A stretch of DNA of 64,000 bases, taken from the NCBI GenBank assembly GCA_023515745.1, contig JALECJ010000020.1, forward strand, positions 62,001 to 126,000, in the 5' to 3' direction. Below the pieces are notes generated by a model that was not told the DNA's origin, did not search any database, and saw nothing but the letters and a program-made list of their open reading frames with translations. Positions 1-11,349 of the stretch are shown in pieces; within the stretch, counting starts at the first letter, position 1, and each line of letters starts with the position of its first letter. Both the position numbers and the translations under genes were made by a program. The DNA is from Amoeboaphelidium protococcarum (lineage: Eukaryota; Aphelidiomycota; Aphelidea).

Positions 1-110
1 AAGATCTGGATCTCGAGCAATCGGACATTTAAATTCCCAACATTGATATATCTTTCATTCATCTAAATTATTTCGATCATATTTAAAATAGATTATTAGA
101 TAATTGCAAG

Positions 111-773
111 ATGAAGGTGTAATTTTGCGTTATTGCTTCTGCGTTGTTACTGGTTAATCTCTACGCGAGACCGCAATTTGGTGATGATTTCGATGGTTAG
201 TACATGCAATCTGGCGATGAGTCTGATCTGACTGCCCAACTCCTAGACTCTGATAGCTATGGTAGTAACGAGCCTAGTCTCTTCTCTACAGAATCGTATC
301 AAGAATCTAATGGTGATGGCAGCGGTTTCGGCGGGGACATGGTAAAATTTAATGATGATCAGCTATCAGCTAATGGTAATAGCGGTAGACAATCTCGTTA
401 ATCACGTGATATGTCTCAAGCTGCTTTGAGAAACAGCAAATTCAATCAGGAGTAAGATGCATTCTACGGGTTCATGCCATTAGAAGAAACAGGTGAAAGA
501 CACACAAAGCCTTAGTATCCTGATCAAACTGCACTCTAGTCGTCAAGAGTAACTGCTTACAAGTAGAGACACAAGAAAAGCAGAAGTGGCTAGAGGTCTG
601 GTGGTTTATCGTCTGCGCGTCAACGTAATCACCCTCACAGTGACATGAAACGCCCATCTCAGCAATCGCTTCAAGAGCAGTTGGACGGGCGTCGCAGAAG
701 CCAGAGACAGAGAAATCATGTTGTGGACTACAAATCATTGAATGGTGGTGAATCTGAGACTGAGTAATAATGA
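111..773 (+). CDS. small secreted Gln/Ser-rich protein, function unknown
   Basis: Single open frame of 220 codons from ATG 111 to TGA 771-773 when TAA/TAG are read as Gln; about a dozen TAR codons lie inside, including two just before the stop. The N-terminus is a typical secretion signal: MKVQ, then a hydrophobic stretch (residues about 5-17) ending before ARPQF. The mature part is low-complexity: Ser/Gly/Asp/Gln-rich in the first half, Arg/Gln/Ser-rich and basic near the C-terminus. No catalytic motif or domain is recognisable. Its last 39 bases overlap, on the other strand, the 3' end of the convergent gene at 735-1358. I infer a secreted or vesicular protein; function unknown. Confidence 0.7.
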
Positions 774-1358
774 TGACTTTGAGGCTTAAATTATTGCAGT
801 TTATTTTTTACATTATGGCACTTTCACATTAGTTTTGCACAATATGAGATATTCTGATTCTGAAAGACCAACTTCATCTCCCGTCCCGTACAGCGGTATT
901 TCACACCCCAGTAGTTCAAGATCAGCGTAAACACACTCAAAAATCGGACCAATGACAATGAGACGCGTAACGGAAGGAAACGCATTGAGATACTGTTCAA
1001 TCACCGAAAAATGACGAGGATAACAAAATAGGAGCACTTGACAACCCGGAGGCAGACTGTGAGGCGTTTGAACTCCAACCGGAAGTAATTAAATTAAACT
1101 CTAGTCCATGAATCTATTGGAGGGAGCTTTTTCAATTCCATGTATATTCAAGTTTCCAGAATGTTTCCCACTAGTTTTACTCTGGTCAAAGTGCTTTTAA
1201 AAACGATACTCAAAATAACCACTACCAAAACCAACGCTAGTCACTGTAATATTGCGACTATCCATGCCCAGTATAAAGTCTTGTAAAATATTAAACAACT
1301 TTTCATCAAAATACCGAACGCAGCACCAAGGCTTCACTTCTGATTATACTGAGCTCAT
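735..1358 (-). CDS. unrecognised protein, about 207 aa
   Basis: ATG at 1358-1356 to TGA at 737-735, 207 codons, with an in-frame TGA just upstream of the ATG, which fixes the 5' limit unless a further exon exists. The N-terminal part contains MSSVQSEVKPWCC, ILGMDSRN and FGSGYFEYRF; the middle has LPPGCQVLLFCYPRHF and LIVIGPIFECVYADLELLGC, patterned like alternating beta strands and helices. I do not recognise the family. Codon use and the lack of internal TGA support a real gene. The C-terminal 30 or so residues are rich in Gln/Ser/Leu and run into the convergent gene at 111-773. It shares a 146-bp divergent promoter region with the UVRAG-like gene at 1505. Confidence 0.6.
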
Positions 1359-1504
1359 TTCCCCTCAGAAATTAAACTATAATAGATCGTGGGCAGCTTT
1401 AAATGATCTAAGTTTGCGCGATGAGACGCGAAAGCTCGTTCGCTTCTTGGTTTAACACTCTCTTCTCCAGTGTGTGAATAACTTACACTAAAACTAAGCC
1501 TGTA

Positions 1505-2896
1505 ATGTCTATCGTGGTTGAAACCACAAGGAATTGTAAAGCAACTAGTCGCTCTAGAGTACGTCTCTATTTTAGATTGTGTGTTAATTATCCACTATGT
1601 GCTGAACGTGTGTAGATTCGACTTTGTAATATATCTTCGCTGGAGTTTCGCAATCTTCCGTAGACAACTTTGTATCTTGACCGCATCTGGTGTTGCGTTT
1701 ATCGCGTTCATGACGGACAAAAGTTATGGCAGAGTTAAGAATTATCTCCATTTATTAATGGATTCATTCGGTGTGCATTTAAGGCCTTCATAAATTAGAG
1801 CCGCGATCACTGCAATACTCCTGCGAGAGAGTCTGGCGTAATCATCAGATTGTGTGGTAGAAAAGATTAGATTGATTACGTTCTGATGCAATGGAATATA
1901 GAGTTTGCTGCTCTCTATCGATTATCGTCGTTAAAATTTTAAAACTTTGCTGAGAACACCCTTATATTCGTGGACTAGAACGGATAGTACTATTGTAATG
2001 GCGAATCCGTAGATACAGATGTGCCAAAGCTTTCATTTTGTTCCGTCTCTGGTGGATATAAAGCACCTAGCATCATCAATCGACTGTAAATTCAAGAAAT
2101 TGTTAGGTATCGATAAGCTATTTAAGATATCATATAATAGTCGTAGAAGATTTAAAGCTCATTGAATGGAAGTTGCAAAGAGTTCAATGATGGAGATACT
2201 ACGAATGCGTAGCGATTGCGGCTTTAAAATCTATCTAGATTGATTGCGACACAGAAGGCTTCTAATCAAAAGTTGCAAGACTTGTTGGGCAATCGGATGA
2301 AGATATTGACATAGACGTAGTAAAGAATATCCGTGGCTAAGGATTAATTGAGCAGCAACGTTACGACTCTTGGTAGAATCAGAAATGAGACTACGAAAGC
2401 TCAAAGTCTAATCTTATCCAAGTTTCAGTAAATTGACTTTTACTCTGCAGTATTTATTCAAAAGTTATCAAATACATTCTAGTTTAACGCGTTAAATCAG
2501 ACTATACTTAATCTCGAACTATGCTGTGATGGTGCTGATGGCATGGAATCTAAATCTAGTGGAAATTAAAGCAAGAAGACTTAAGCGCTTTATCGCTCAA
2601 CTGCTAATGGATATCTCTGTTGCCTCTCTGTATTGATAGCTAAATACTTGCAAATACCTTTGAGATTTCCGCTATTTATGGACGTATCTCAGGTGAAGCT
2701 ATTTGATTTTCTGTAAATCGTAGACGCTCAAAGCGATGAATCGGAAGCCATGTCCATGCTTAGTAAGAACTTGGATTAGATTCTAGAGAGTGTTCATATC
2801 AGAGTCATATCAGAGTCATCCTCTCCTGCGCGTAAGCTTGGTATACTGTTGGAATTTTTATAAAATACTAGGACGCAAGTAATTCGTGAAGCTTGA
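1505..2896 (+). CDS. UVRAG: UVRAG/Vps38-like subunit of PI3-kinase complex II
   Basis: 463-residue frame with three parts in the family order. The first, about residues 15-85, is C2-like (RVRLYFRLCV; LYLDRIWCCVYRVHDGQKLW). The second is a long Gln-rich coiled coil (about 205-300, for example INRLQIQEIVRYRQAIQDII). The third is a C-terminal BARA-like region with the hallmark YLCCLSVLIAKYLQIPLRF, which aligns with the GY-hL-LLA-YLQ-PLRYP motif of UVRAG/Atg14. Family members bind Beclin-1/Vps30 and Vps34 and direct PI3P synthesis to endosomes. UVRAG/Vps38 is favoured over Atg14 because a C2-like N-terminus is present and no N-terminal Cys repeats are seen. Single exon. The final 81 bases overlap the 3' end of the convergent gene at 2816-4075. 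Confidence 0.72.
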
Positions 2897-4075
2897 AAAT
2901 GTCAAATATGCTTAGTTTTGTTACACTTATATTTATTATTAAGATTACTACATTCCTAGAACATTTAAGCCGGCAGATATGAAGTCTTTCAGAGCGTCTT
3001 TCAAGTTGATCATGCGGCCACCTTTAAACTTGAATACCAGCGCAACAATCATCGCAATAGTCAATAACACTACTGGGAGTTCATTTTATTTTTATACAGA
3101 CATCAATAAACTGGTCATAAACTTGAAAGTCTTTCCACTAATACTAGCCTTTCTCTAATTCTCAACAACATTGGTACTAGGAGTAATAGCTCGTTTCAAT
3201 GGTTAATCTAGCTCTTACGGACTTTAGTCATTGATTACGGTATCCATCTTCTACTATGCCTCCACGTTAGAAGAACTATTTAGGTTCTCATTGTCTCCGA
3301 GCGACACATCTTATGTAGAATTGCCTTCATCAATAAAGACATCTTTTTAGGTATCTGGAAATTATGCCTTGCGATGAGCAGTATGAACTTCCTAAAGACG
3401 CTCCTTCAGCAACTGTACGCGATCATCGCCAACGTCTAAATTCTAGATAAGCTCCATAGAGTATTCAAAATCTTCTAGAGGCGACAACAAACTGCACGTG
3501 TATAATTCAACAATACAGGCAATCTACTCGGCATCAGATTCGGCATAGTTTAGCATACACCATTCACAGTACTCCTTCGCTTCATCCACAAGCCGACACT
3601 GAGCCAACATACTAGCCACCGCGAAAAGTACCAAAGAGCCATCCATTGCATTTTACTACAGCTTAATTGCCACATTTGAATCCAAAAGTTTAGCATTCAA
3701 ATCACACAGCTAGATGATCTGACTTGCATTTAAGTCAATGCCTTAACCAGCGGTCACCTTCTAAAGTAAACTCTTACTCTTGGTCTTGTCTCCTTTATAA
3801 TAACTCTTTATAGCAGTGTCGATTAATCGCTAAGTGTTAGACATTGATACTAAATCGTTCCGAAGCATTTGGGTAATATAATAGCAATGGATCTCTCTTA
3901 CAATTGCTAGTACTGCCTTTACAGAAGAAAGAACGAACGCGCACATCAATGATAGAGATGAGTTAGAAAGAGCGCGCTTTAAAGTTGAAATATCGTTTTG
4001 ATAAATTCGATTGAATGCACGTGGTGGTATGTTTCGCATAAAGTTCCCAAAAAACTAACTAATCGATCGATTCAT
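2816..4075 (-). CDS. single-pass membrane protein with TPR-like region, possibly Pex26/Pex15-like
   Basis: Open from ATG 4075 (a second in-frame ATG is at 4039) to TGA at 2818-2816, 420 codons. The N-terminal half is helical and repeat-like (YYKGDKTKSKSLLQKV; LAQCRLVDEAKEYCEWCMLN), resembling degenerate TPR units. A low-complexity acidic/Gln linker follows, then one hydrophobic segment, ELPVVLLTIAMIVALVFKF, about 70 residues from the end. One N-terminal soluble domain plus one C-terminal membrane span recalls tail-anchored peroxisomal Pex26/Pex15 proteins, but the tail after the span is longer than usual and I cannot confirm the family. Divergent from the RhoGEF gene across 399 bp. Confidence 0.6.
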
Positions 4076-4474
4076 ATGACGTTCTGCTTATATCGCTATG
4101 GCGGCTTCCTTTACTCTTCCTCTCACATGAACTATACGTTCTATGATTAACTGGCTCTGTTGACCTTTTCAATGTTAAAATTTCCCCGCTCTTAGTACAT
4201 GACTCGTATAAAATTGACCAAACTTACTTTTTGCGGGATGAAATTTAACTTTAATCATGGAGCATAAATCAAAGTGTCGAGACTAGAAGAATCACTGTGA
4301 TGTCTTAGTTACCGAAAACACAGGCTATTTATAGACACTTGTCCACTCACTAACTCTTTGATTCAAGGGACTGAGGTTTCATCTCTTGGTAACATCACAT
4401 CTCTAATTAAACAATTGCTGTAACTCTTCTATCTTCTAAAGCAATAACACTGAGTATAATCAGAAGAAAGATAA
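4076..4474. promoter_or_regulatory. divergent intergenic region, 399 bp
   Basis: No gene seen. Lies between the starts of the minus-strand membrane protein and the plus-strand RhoGEF, so it should hold both promoters. It includes two TGA codons in the RhoGEF frame, the nearer at 4451-4453, which limit that gene's start to the ATG at 4475. No recognised box. Confidence 0.4.
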
Positions 4475-7400
4475 ATGGAGGTGGAATAGTAGACATCGAA
4501 CAGGGGATCATTGAACAAGTTGAATGAACAGTCCGCTCAAGGTGAAACAGCAAATCAATCTCAGCACGGCCCACTGCAGCCGCGTCTATCAGCAAGCATA
4601 GCTGATCTGAAACAAGAGAGTGCGAATAGTGTCAGTGAGGCTATAGTTTAGCAGTAGGTGTCTGATGCTTTGAATGGTGACTATCTGCCTGGGTAGGACG
4701 AGTCGCTGGACCCATAGCTGTAGTAGTAGCAGAGCTTTGTTGATGAATAGATTGACGCTGTTGAGCTGGCGAGACGTAAAGTGATTGCTGTACAGTGGTT
4801 GCAGTAACTGTTGGCGTAGGATAATATCAATCTGATTCCTGGTGGCAATCTGGACGATATCGATAGCATTCTAAAGTTGAATCTGCATGATCAATTGAAA
4901 TCGGGTGCATTGCTGTGCCAGGCTTTGAACAATCTTATGACTGCCAATCCGTCCTTTACCGCTGCCAATTTACCGCCTATTGAGATTAATGAACGCACCG
5001 ACATGTTTGCCTCTCTGACAAACTTGAATAACTTTGTGCGTACCAGCGAGTTGTATTTTAATGTGGACCGCTTTCGTCTATTTGATCCTATTGAGGTTTT
5101 GTAAGCTGATGGTGTCTCGGCTGACAGTGAAAGTCGATTTATTAAAGCAGTGTACTTCCTCAAGTTGGTGGTTGAAGAGACAGGTCTAGATTTTCAGGTG
5201 TATAGTGCAAAGCCTTTTGCCACTTTGACTTTTGATCAGATTAGTCAGTTGGTATCCATGATCTCAACCAGCCCGTCGAATCCTGTTGTAGCTTACGATC
5301 CTCGCGTTGTTATGAGCGTATAGGATACTGAGGCCTTCTAAAGACTTTCTAGTAAGCTGGATGCTGTGGAGGCAAGTCATAAGTCTCTATCCATGTTGAC
5401 TCTTTAAATTGGTAATAGATTTGAGTAACTGCAGAAAGATCAGGAGGTTATCAAGAAGAAGTTGGATAATCTGGTAGGAGGTGTCTTGGGAGCTTTCGAT
5501 GAGGTATCGCATAAGTTGCGCGATCTGAAAGAAGTCACTGATATTGTTGGCAATTCTGCGTTAGGATTGCATTCTATCGTTTAGTTGATTGAGAATAAGA
5601 ATGTGCAAGCCAATTCTGCCATTCTGGAGGCATTAGCTAAAGCTCAGCATGTGTAAGCTGGATAATCGACTGCCTTTGATGATCATAAGGCGTCCACAGC
5701 TTACAAATCGCTATTGGCTGAGGCTAAAGCTAATGGTAGTGCTAGTGCTGAAAGTCGTAAAAGTTCATCTAATTTGGCTCAGTCACCATCTGCAAGAATC
5801 AGCACCTCAGTTCCAGTCAGTCCCAGTACACCTTCTCCAATGCTGGCTCAGAGTCCTTAGTAGAGCTCTGCTGCCAAGGTGTTCAAGTTGCCTGATGAAG
5901 TTCTAGCCATGAATCTCCCTAAAGATGAGTTGATGCGCCAAAGTGTATTGTACGAGTTTATCGAAAGCGAGTAAGATTACGTTCGAGATGTGAATGTCAT
6001 GTTGGAGTATCATTACAAAAAGTTGAAGTTTGGCAGATTGCTGGATGACGCGTAGCTGAAGCAAATGTTCTCCAATCTGGAAGAGTTGTTGCCAGTGAAT
6101 AAAAAATTTCTGGCTCAGCTGAATAAGAGACAATCTGAAAATTGTGTCATTTCTGGCATTGCCGATCTAGTCCTTGATGTCGCTCCTCTATTCAAGGTGT
6201 ATGACATTTATTGTGCCAATTATCAATCCGCGTTGTCGCTGTATAAGGCACTCAAGTCGAGAGAAGACATTAAGTTGTATTTGGAAAAGTCAATGAATTA
6301 GCCAGAATGTCGCGGTCTGTCGTTGGAGTCCTTCTTGATCAAACCGGTACAAAGAATCTGCAAGTATCCTTTGCTGTTGCGTGAATTGATCAAGAATACG
6401 CCCAAGGGACATTCTGATCACCAACTGCTTGAATCTGCCATGCAAAAGATTGAGGAGGTTTTGAACTCGATCAATGAAAAGACTAGAGCTGTCGTGGATA
6501 GAGAAAAGCTTTTGGAGTTGCAGTCAAAGATTGAAAGTGCAGTGCCGTTGAACTTGGTTGTAGATGGTAGACGTATAATTAGAGAAGGAGCATTGCAGCG
6601 CGTAAATAATGGAAAGACTAAAGATCGTCAGTTTGTGTTACTCAATGATTATGCTATTGTATTCAAGTCTTCTGGAAAGCAAGGTACAAAACTTTAGTAT
6701 GAATCTCACATTGAACTTGTGAGAAGCTTGGTGAATCCGAATCCAAACATCAAGTTGGCAGGTGGTAACAACGCGTCTGGATAGAAATTGATCAAATTAA
6801 TGTTTGAGATTGTCAGCGGATCTGAATCATATGCTTTCGCCGCTCAAAGTGAATAAGATCGATTGAGATGGATGTAAATGTTAGAAGATGCCATCCGGGA
6901 TGCTGTGGATTTGAGTCTTCCTTCTCTAGTTTAGTAGTTATCTCCTTCACCTTCTACAGTTGGTACAGCTCAGTCTGGTGGCGGTGGCGGTGCCTCGAGA
7001 AATAACTCTGTTAAGACGGTGCGAACTGGCACCATTAGAAGAAAATCAAATTTCTTCGGACTGAATAATGGTAATAAGAGAGGCTCATAGGAATCTGTAG
7101 CCGAGTTCCCTGAGGAGAATTCCCCAGCTTTGCAGTCATAGGCTAGCTTTGGCACTTCAGAGTCCAAGGGTCGTAAGAAGAGCATTGGCTCAATGATTGG
7201 CAATGATTTGATCTCTGAAGAGTCTTCACACAAGAGTGCCGATGAAATATCTGCTCAGAGTAGCGGTAACTTTAGACGAATATCTACAGCCTCTCAAATG
7301 GGTGTTGAAGGGCCATAGGCTGTGAGTATTCCGGTCGCGTCACCCGCTGCGCCTCAAACTGTCCCATTGGAGGTACCTGGATATCCTGCATGGCGCGCAG

Positions 7401-7765
7401 TTGACTCTGGATATGGTGCTTTCTACTACTTCAATGTTGAGACGCAGGTAACTTCGTGGTATCATCCACAAATTCTTGCATAGTAGTAGCAGTTGTCGCA
7501 GTAGTAACCCGAGTAGTAATAGCCATAGCAGCAGCAGTCGCCTGAATAATAGACGGAGTAGCCAGCAGTGTAGTAATAGCCTCCTGTAGCGATTGCATTT
7601 GGAAGTATCGGGCCACCATCTTCCCCACCACCTCAGCTACTTTCGAGTAAAGAGCAGTAGAATGGCGAATCTGTTAATGACGCGTCATAGAACAAAGATT
7701 AGCCAGAGACTGCCAATGTTTAAGCTACAAGCTCTGATAACACTTAGAACTAGCAAGAACAGTGA
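4475..7765 (+). CDS. CH-DH-PH-WW Rho guanine nucleotide exchange factor
   Basis: 1096-residue single-exon protein. A calponin-homology domain spans about 95-210 (AVQWLQQLL; LKSGALLCQALNNL; RFLFDP-like core), then a coiled-coil/Ser-rich linker. The DH (RhoGEF) domain, about 485-690, has the start signature VLYEFIESEQDYVRDVNVM and the core FLIKPVQRICKYPLLLRELI, its best landmark. A PH domain follows (about 700-805; IREGALQRVNNGKTKDRQFVLL). After a Ser/Arg-rich stretch comes a WW domain (about 968-1000; WRAVDSGYGAFYYFNVET, TSWYHP), then a Gln-rich tail coded largely by TAG/TAA. DH-PH exchanges nucleotide on Rho/Rac/Cdc42; CH suggests actin or scaffold binding and WW suggests proline-ligand binding. 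It lies a few kb from ARPC1 and WASH1. Start chosen as the first ATG after the in-frame TGA at 4451. Confidence 0.88.
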
Positions 7766-7901
7766 TGATATCGATGAGAAGACATTGAGCATAATTCTGT
7801 GATGTGATGATGAAGGGGTCTAAATAGAAAACTTTTTTCCCAAATAATGATTTCATTTCAATTTAATCACACTACCCTTCTAATAACTTCATACCGCTCT
7901 T

Positions 7902-8655
7902 TCACATGACCAACCGGTAAGTAACGTATCTACCAGCAGTCTCAGAAGGCCTAATAATCTTCACCACATCTCCCCTTCTGAGACCAAAGTAACGAGCCAC
8001 CGGATCACTCTGCAACATTCGCGGCAACTGCGACTCTTTCAGTCTGTACCGCTTCAGCAACTCCGCCTTCTCCCCAGCAGTGAGTAGAACATGCTTAGGC
8101 ACCAACTAATGCTCTGTGATATTGACCAACAACTCTGCTTCATGGAACATTTCAAATTTTAATTTCGGCAAATTCATCATCACCTACAACACATCAAACG
8201 ATATACATATATATATATAATCATTATTATAAAATACATGATCACAATAAGAGTAATAATACCTTGGCAGCAGCAGGAGTAATGTGATTGCGAATGACAA
8301 CGATGGCGCGCATAATGCCCTTCTCACTCATGGTCTGCACAAATGTTCTAATAGGCTTAACTCCCACAGATGTCTCCTCAGTGAAGAATACAATCAACTG
8401 ATCAGATGGCTCATTCGCGTTGGTAAACATGAACGCAAGAGCATCCCTATTAATTACAGAGCCAAACTGGTTCCTAAATTCATCCAGAGACAGATTAAAT
8501 TCATTATCACCCACACTATATCCTCGATCCTTGGCCTACATTAATTGCGAATTATAATTAGATGGTCATTAGAATGAAATAAATCGTACCATTTTATGAA
8601 TCGTCTTGTGCACCTTCCACAGCTTGACCAAATCTCTGTCGTCTTATTATTACAT
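7902..8655 (-). CDS. RPB5: RNA polymerase subunit RPB5 (RPABC1), three exons
   Basis: Shared subunit of RNA polymerases I, II and III. Exons are 8655-8590, 8535-8263 and 8183-7902, all joined in phase 0, giving 206 residues against about 210 in human. Introns are 54 and 79 nt with GTACGA...TGTAG and GTATTA...TGTAG ends. Landmarks are [12 protein letters not shown] at the N-terminus, [18 protein letters not shown] in the jaw domain, and the very conserved C-terminal assembly domain ([41 protein letters not shown]). One TAG in ITEHQLVP reads as Gln. The first exon begins M-Q-Q-Q with three TAA codons. The exon structure is strongly supported because it restores the family alignment. Confidence 0.95.
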
Positions 8656-9367
8656 ATCTGTATCTTCAATACTACGCTATCGAAATATATGTTTATCCAG
8701 CAATTTACTGTAATAATCAGACTGATTGATTTAAAGATTGGAATGGAATTTTCCAACTTTTCTCTCTCTAACGCACTCAACTCTCTGTTGGATTCTATCA
8801 ATGGAAGAAGGAATGGGAAAATCAGAGTGAATAAGGCTTGTTATTCATCAATTTGGACAAATAAATTTTCGATAGTTGATGGACTTGGACTTGCCCTTTC
8901 TGTCTACAAGCACTGTGATAGTTCAGTCAATGTCAAGTGACAAATGATTTCCACATTGTTGGAGATGTTAAGTTCAGCGGTTGATCTTACAGAGCGCCCG
9001 AATCTAACTTCACTTTTTTCTTCTCTTAGAAAGTAGATGGCGCCTTTATAAATTCCATGATGACATTATGATATTTTACAGACTTTTAGGCGCGTAAATA
9101 ATCGTTGTATGCGCGTCTTACATGTTGCCTTATATTAAAATCATTTAAGTCTTTGATGCTATCACTGATATGAAGTGATGTAATCATCATATAGATTGTC
9201 ATGAGTATGTGATGAATTTACAATCGATTAGTCTTTCAGATTTTATAATGATGACAATTGCTTAAATTCTGATACTCATCACTATTTTACTCTTCTAAAA
9301 TTTGAATTTGTATACACAACAATTTTTATATTTATATTTAAACACACGTTCACACTTGAAAAAATAT
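8656..9367. other. intergenic, 712 bp, no gene seen
   Basis: Between the RPB5 start and the LSM2 stop, both on the minus strand, so it should contain the RPB5 promoter and LSM2 3' end. AT-rich. Open stretches opposite RPB5 exon 1 do not look like protein and share no family signature. Confidence 0.4.
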
Positions 9368-9658
9368 TCATTTAGCAACAACAGCAGAGTGTTCCCGCCT
9401 GGTTGCTTCTTATAAGAGAGGAACCCCGACATCCTGCTTCTACAGATGCACATATCTGACAACACTACCGCGGATAAACGTGTCAGAAATTGAGGCGAGA
9501 TACGGGTGTTTATCAGCATCCACCACTTCAATGTTATCCAGCTTAAAATTCATAAACTGGTCCACTGACACGAGAGTTCCCTTGATCTTGACATCATTCT
9601 TCAACTCCACAATCACCTACTTTCCAATTAGAGTCTTGAAAAATGAATAGAATAGCAT
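9368..9658 (-). CDS. LSM2: LSM2, U6 snRNA-associated Sm-like protein
   Basis: 96-residue single-exon protein. N-terminal MLFYSFFKTLIGKQVIVELK, the Sm1 motif (GTLVSVDQFMNFKLDNIEV) and the Sm2 motif (SDTFIRGSVVRYVHL) match LSM2 along the whole length, including the N-terminal F-Y-S-F-F-K segment that distinguishes LSM2 from other Lsm/Sm proteins. It is part of the Lsm1-7 (mRNA decay) and Lsm2-8 (U6 snRNP) rings. Q14 and Q76 are TAG codons. Stop is TGA at 9370-9368. Confidence 0.95.
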
Positions 9659-10090
9659 ATTTATTATTTACAGTTGTTTACTACAGGTAACTCCTAATGC
9701 TATTACTGAGTATGACGGCAAAGGGTCAGAGTCCGAAAATAATTCAACTAAAGACGCGTACGTTTCGAACGCCCAGAAAATATCCTCAAGAGAAACTCTC
9801 ACGACGGAGTATTTGGCCATTTCTTCGTGTCTCTCTTCTCTGCTTTAAGAGAACGCACTAACGGTAAAAGGGGCGCTTCATCTCTCGACCGCCCGTCGTC
9901 TCTCTCTCTCTCTCTCGCAACTGCTCTGTTATTATTGTTGCCATTGTTTCCTTCTCTTTCTTACTTGAAAACTTCCTATCCGCAACCCAACATTTCTAGC
10001 CTGCTTGGAATATTATTGACTTGAACAAGCATAGATTGTCAATCTGCTTGAAATTAATAAACTAAACTAAACGAACCTGAATTTAAAATC
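9659..10090. promoter_or_regulatory. divergent promoter region LSM2/ARPC1 with CT-rich tract
   Basis: 432 bp without a gene. It carries an ACGCGT at about 9764-9769, long pyrimidine stretches and a (TC)9 microsatellite around 9900-9918 upstream of the ARPC1 ATG. CT-rich tracts are common upstream of highly expressed fungal genes; a promoter role here is inferred. Confidence 0.45.
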
Positions 10091-11239
10091 ATGAGTGCTG
10101 AAATTTATCATTTGGTTAATGCACCTGTTACTGCATATGCGTTCAATGGAAACAACACCCAGTTGGCATTGTGTGCCAATAACAATGATGTGTTGATATT
10201 CCAGCGTCCGAGTCCTACCAGTCAAGATTGGAAGTAGACCCATACTCTGGTTGGTCATGACAAGACTGTGACCTCCATGGACTGGGCTCCTCAGACCAAC
10301 CGTCTGGTTACCTGTGCACAGGATCGTAATGCGTATGTCTGGGTGTTCGATGCAGGTAGCAACTAGTGGAAACCAACGCTGGTGTTATTGCGTATCAATA
10401 GAGCTGCCACTTTTGTTCGCTGGTCCCCTAATGAGTAGAAATTTGCCGTTGCCAGCGGAGCTCGTCTCATCTCTGTCTGTTACTTTGAGCAGGAGAATGA
10501 CTGGTGGGTGTCGAAGCATTTGAAGAAGCCCATTAGATCTACCGTGCTGTCTCTGGACTGGCATCCAAACAATGTTTTGTTGGCGTGCGGCTCCTCTGAT
10601 ATGAAGTGTCGTGTATTCAGTGCTTACATCAAGGGCCTGGATGAGAAGCCGGCCGCCTCTGCGTGGGGAGAACGTTTACCGTTTGGCACGCTGTGTGCAG
10701 AGTACGGTAATGGTCGTGGAGGTTGGATCCATGGTGTTGCCTTCAGCCCGACTGGTGATGAACTGGCATGGGTTGGACATGATTCTGCCATCTACTTTGC
10801 TGATCCAGCCAAGAATTCAGTACAGGAGGTCAAGTTGAATATTTTACCATTCATGTCCCTTGTGTGGGTTGGTTTTAACTCTGTCGTGGCTGCCGGTCAT
10901 GAATGTGCACCGTACGTTTATACTCGTAGTGGTCCTGGTGCCCAGTGGGGACAAGGCGAAAAGTTGGATGTGGGTGGTGCTGGTGCAAAGAAGGCTGTGG
11001 GCGGAAACGCTGCTCTGAACAAGTTCAAGCAGATGGATAGCCGCGCCCAGGATTCTGGTCAAGGTGTGACATCTTCTGATTTGTAGACTGTGCACCAGAA
11101 TTCTATTAATGGTATCCGTATCTATGAGATCCAAGGCAATGGTGCCAGCAAATTCTCTACCAGCGGTGTCGATGGACGTGTTGTCGTCTGGGATTTCAAG
11201 TCTTTGGAGTCTCAAATTGCTGGTCTAAAGATTAACTGA
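10091..11239 (+). CDS. ARPC1: ARPC1 (p40/p41-Arc), WD-repeat subunit of Arp2/3
   Basis: 382-residue single-exon beta-propeller. The N-terminal blade ([20 protein letters not shown]) and later blades ([73 protein letters not shown]) match ARPC1 in order. The insert between blades 6 and 7 ([10 protein letters not shown]) is the region that binds activators in Arp2/3. TAG codons give Gln, for example [12 protein letters not shown]. It is convergent with WASH1, an Arp2/3 activator, with 110 bp between stops. ARPC1 nucleates branched actin in the cytoplasm as part of the seven-subunit complex. Confidence 0.96.
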
Positions 11240-11349
11240 TTATAATTATGAGACGATTGATTGAAAGTAATGAGATTGGAATCAGAAAAGGAGTTATAAG
11301 TTCGTTTTCACATAAGAATTGATAATCTATACTAATGCTTTCACGGTAT

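Noticed and set aside
8596-8940. 114-codon plus-strand frame antisense to RPB5 exon 1 and its upstream region
   Set aside because: No domain, antisense to a solid gene, composition not protein-like.
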